DNA from: Haloimpatiens lingqiaonensis
Lineage (GTDB): Bacteria; Bacillota; Clostridia; Clostridiales; Clostridiaceae
DNA: 64,000 bases
Strand: one strand, 5' to 3'
Assembly: GCF_044502415.1 (NCBI RefSeq)
Contig: NZ_CP172402.1
Positions 63,895-64,000 of the stretch are shown here, in pieces; position 1 is the first letter of the stretch, and the number at the start of each line of letters is the position of its first letter. Under the pieces are notes generated by a model. That model was not told where the DNA came from and did no database searches. It saw only the letters and a list, made by a program, of their open reading frames with translations. The position numbers and the translations under genes were made by a program.

Positions 63895-64000
63895 ATGAAT
63901 AGAGTGTGTGTGCTTGGAAGCATGAACATGGATATAGTTTTAAAAGTAAATAATATGCCTAAGGTAGGAGAAACTATATTTGCAAATGACCTTCAAAATG
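63895..64000 (+). CDS. rbsK: Ribokinase, 5' part only
   Basis: The first 35 residues are visible before the window ends. MNRVCVLGSMNMDIVLKVNNMPKVGETI is the N-terminus of ribokinase/PfkB sugar kinases (GSMNMD for ribose binding; MPKVGET as in RbsK). GAGGAGG lies five to eight bases upstream. It would phosphorylate ribose to ribose 5-phosphate. The probable promoter/operator lies 2 kb upstream, separated by an IS110-type element. Confidence 0.8.
   Translation, partial: MNRVCVLGSMNMDIVLKVNNMPKVGETIFANDLQN

Overview
The window is low-GC, AT-rich DNA with clostridial gene content, strong AGGAGG-type ribosome binding sites, frequent GTG/TTG starts and Firmicute-type regulatory RNAs. It fits a Clostridium sensu stricto chromosome, possibly of the C. 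botulinum/sporogenes/tetani kind; the species is inferred, not proven. No rRNA, tRNA, CRISPR array or replication origin was recognised.

Layout. 0-5.4 kb: remains of a membrane protein broken by a 13-bp tandem duplication, an M19 dipeptidase, a THF-riboswitch-controlled folate transporter (folT), and a polar amino acid ABC transporter. 6.2-16.7 kb: a cell-envelope cluster (large secreted/membrane protein, ABC-2 ATPase and permease, coiled-coil membrane protein, MoxR, DUF58, BatA-like vWA protein) that has been invaded by dispersed repeats and carries a frameshifted moxR. 16.9-21.1 kb: a methyl-accepting chemotaxis protein and Xaa-Pro aminopeptidase. 21.4-24.8 kb: an orphan OppA lipoprotein followed by a structured leader with a terminator, then a TnpB-like protein that has lost every RuvC catalytic residue and the zinc finger but keeps an intact reading frame. 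This resembles the recently described RNA-guided repressors TldR, with a candidate guide RNA just downstream. 25.0-30.0 kb: carAB behind a PyrR-type attenuator; carB has a frameshift. 30.1-39.7 kb: an iron-sulfur flavoprotein and an exopolysaccharide operon like Bacillus ydaJKLMN, in which the c-di-GMP receptor gene (ydaK-like, degenerate GGDEF but intact I-site) is split by a 1.6-kb insertion sequence with an 11-bp target duplication. 40.2-51.2 kb: a DUF166 protein, an MFS transporter with a glycerophosphodiesterase, FmdE behind another hairpin/terminator leader, an IS4-like transposase, and a peptide/nickel-type ABC importer. 51.3-57 kb: a fluoride riboswitch driving a cation/proton antiporter, then a small secreted protein with three ABC-2 type membrane proteins and an ATPase. 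57-64 kb: a mobile-element cluster (IS607-type TnpA/TnpB and two IS110-type elements), then the start of ribokinase.

Three dispersed repeat classes run through the window: a ~135-nt two-hairpin element (six copies), a MITE-like element with inverted ends related to CAACTTTTGCAGTTATAAA, and long imperfect foldback hairpins. Several genes carry single-base frameshifts (moxR, carB, a solute-binding lipoprotein, a secreted protein). Two of these are in runs of six A, so sequencing error, decay and phase variation all have to be considered.
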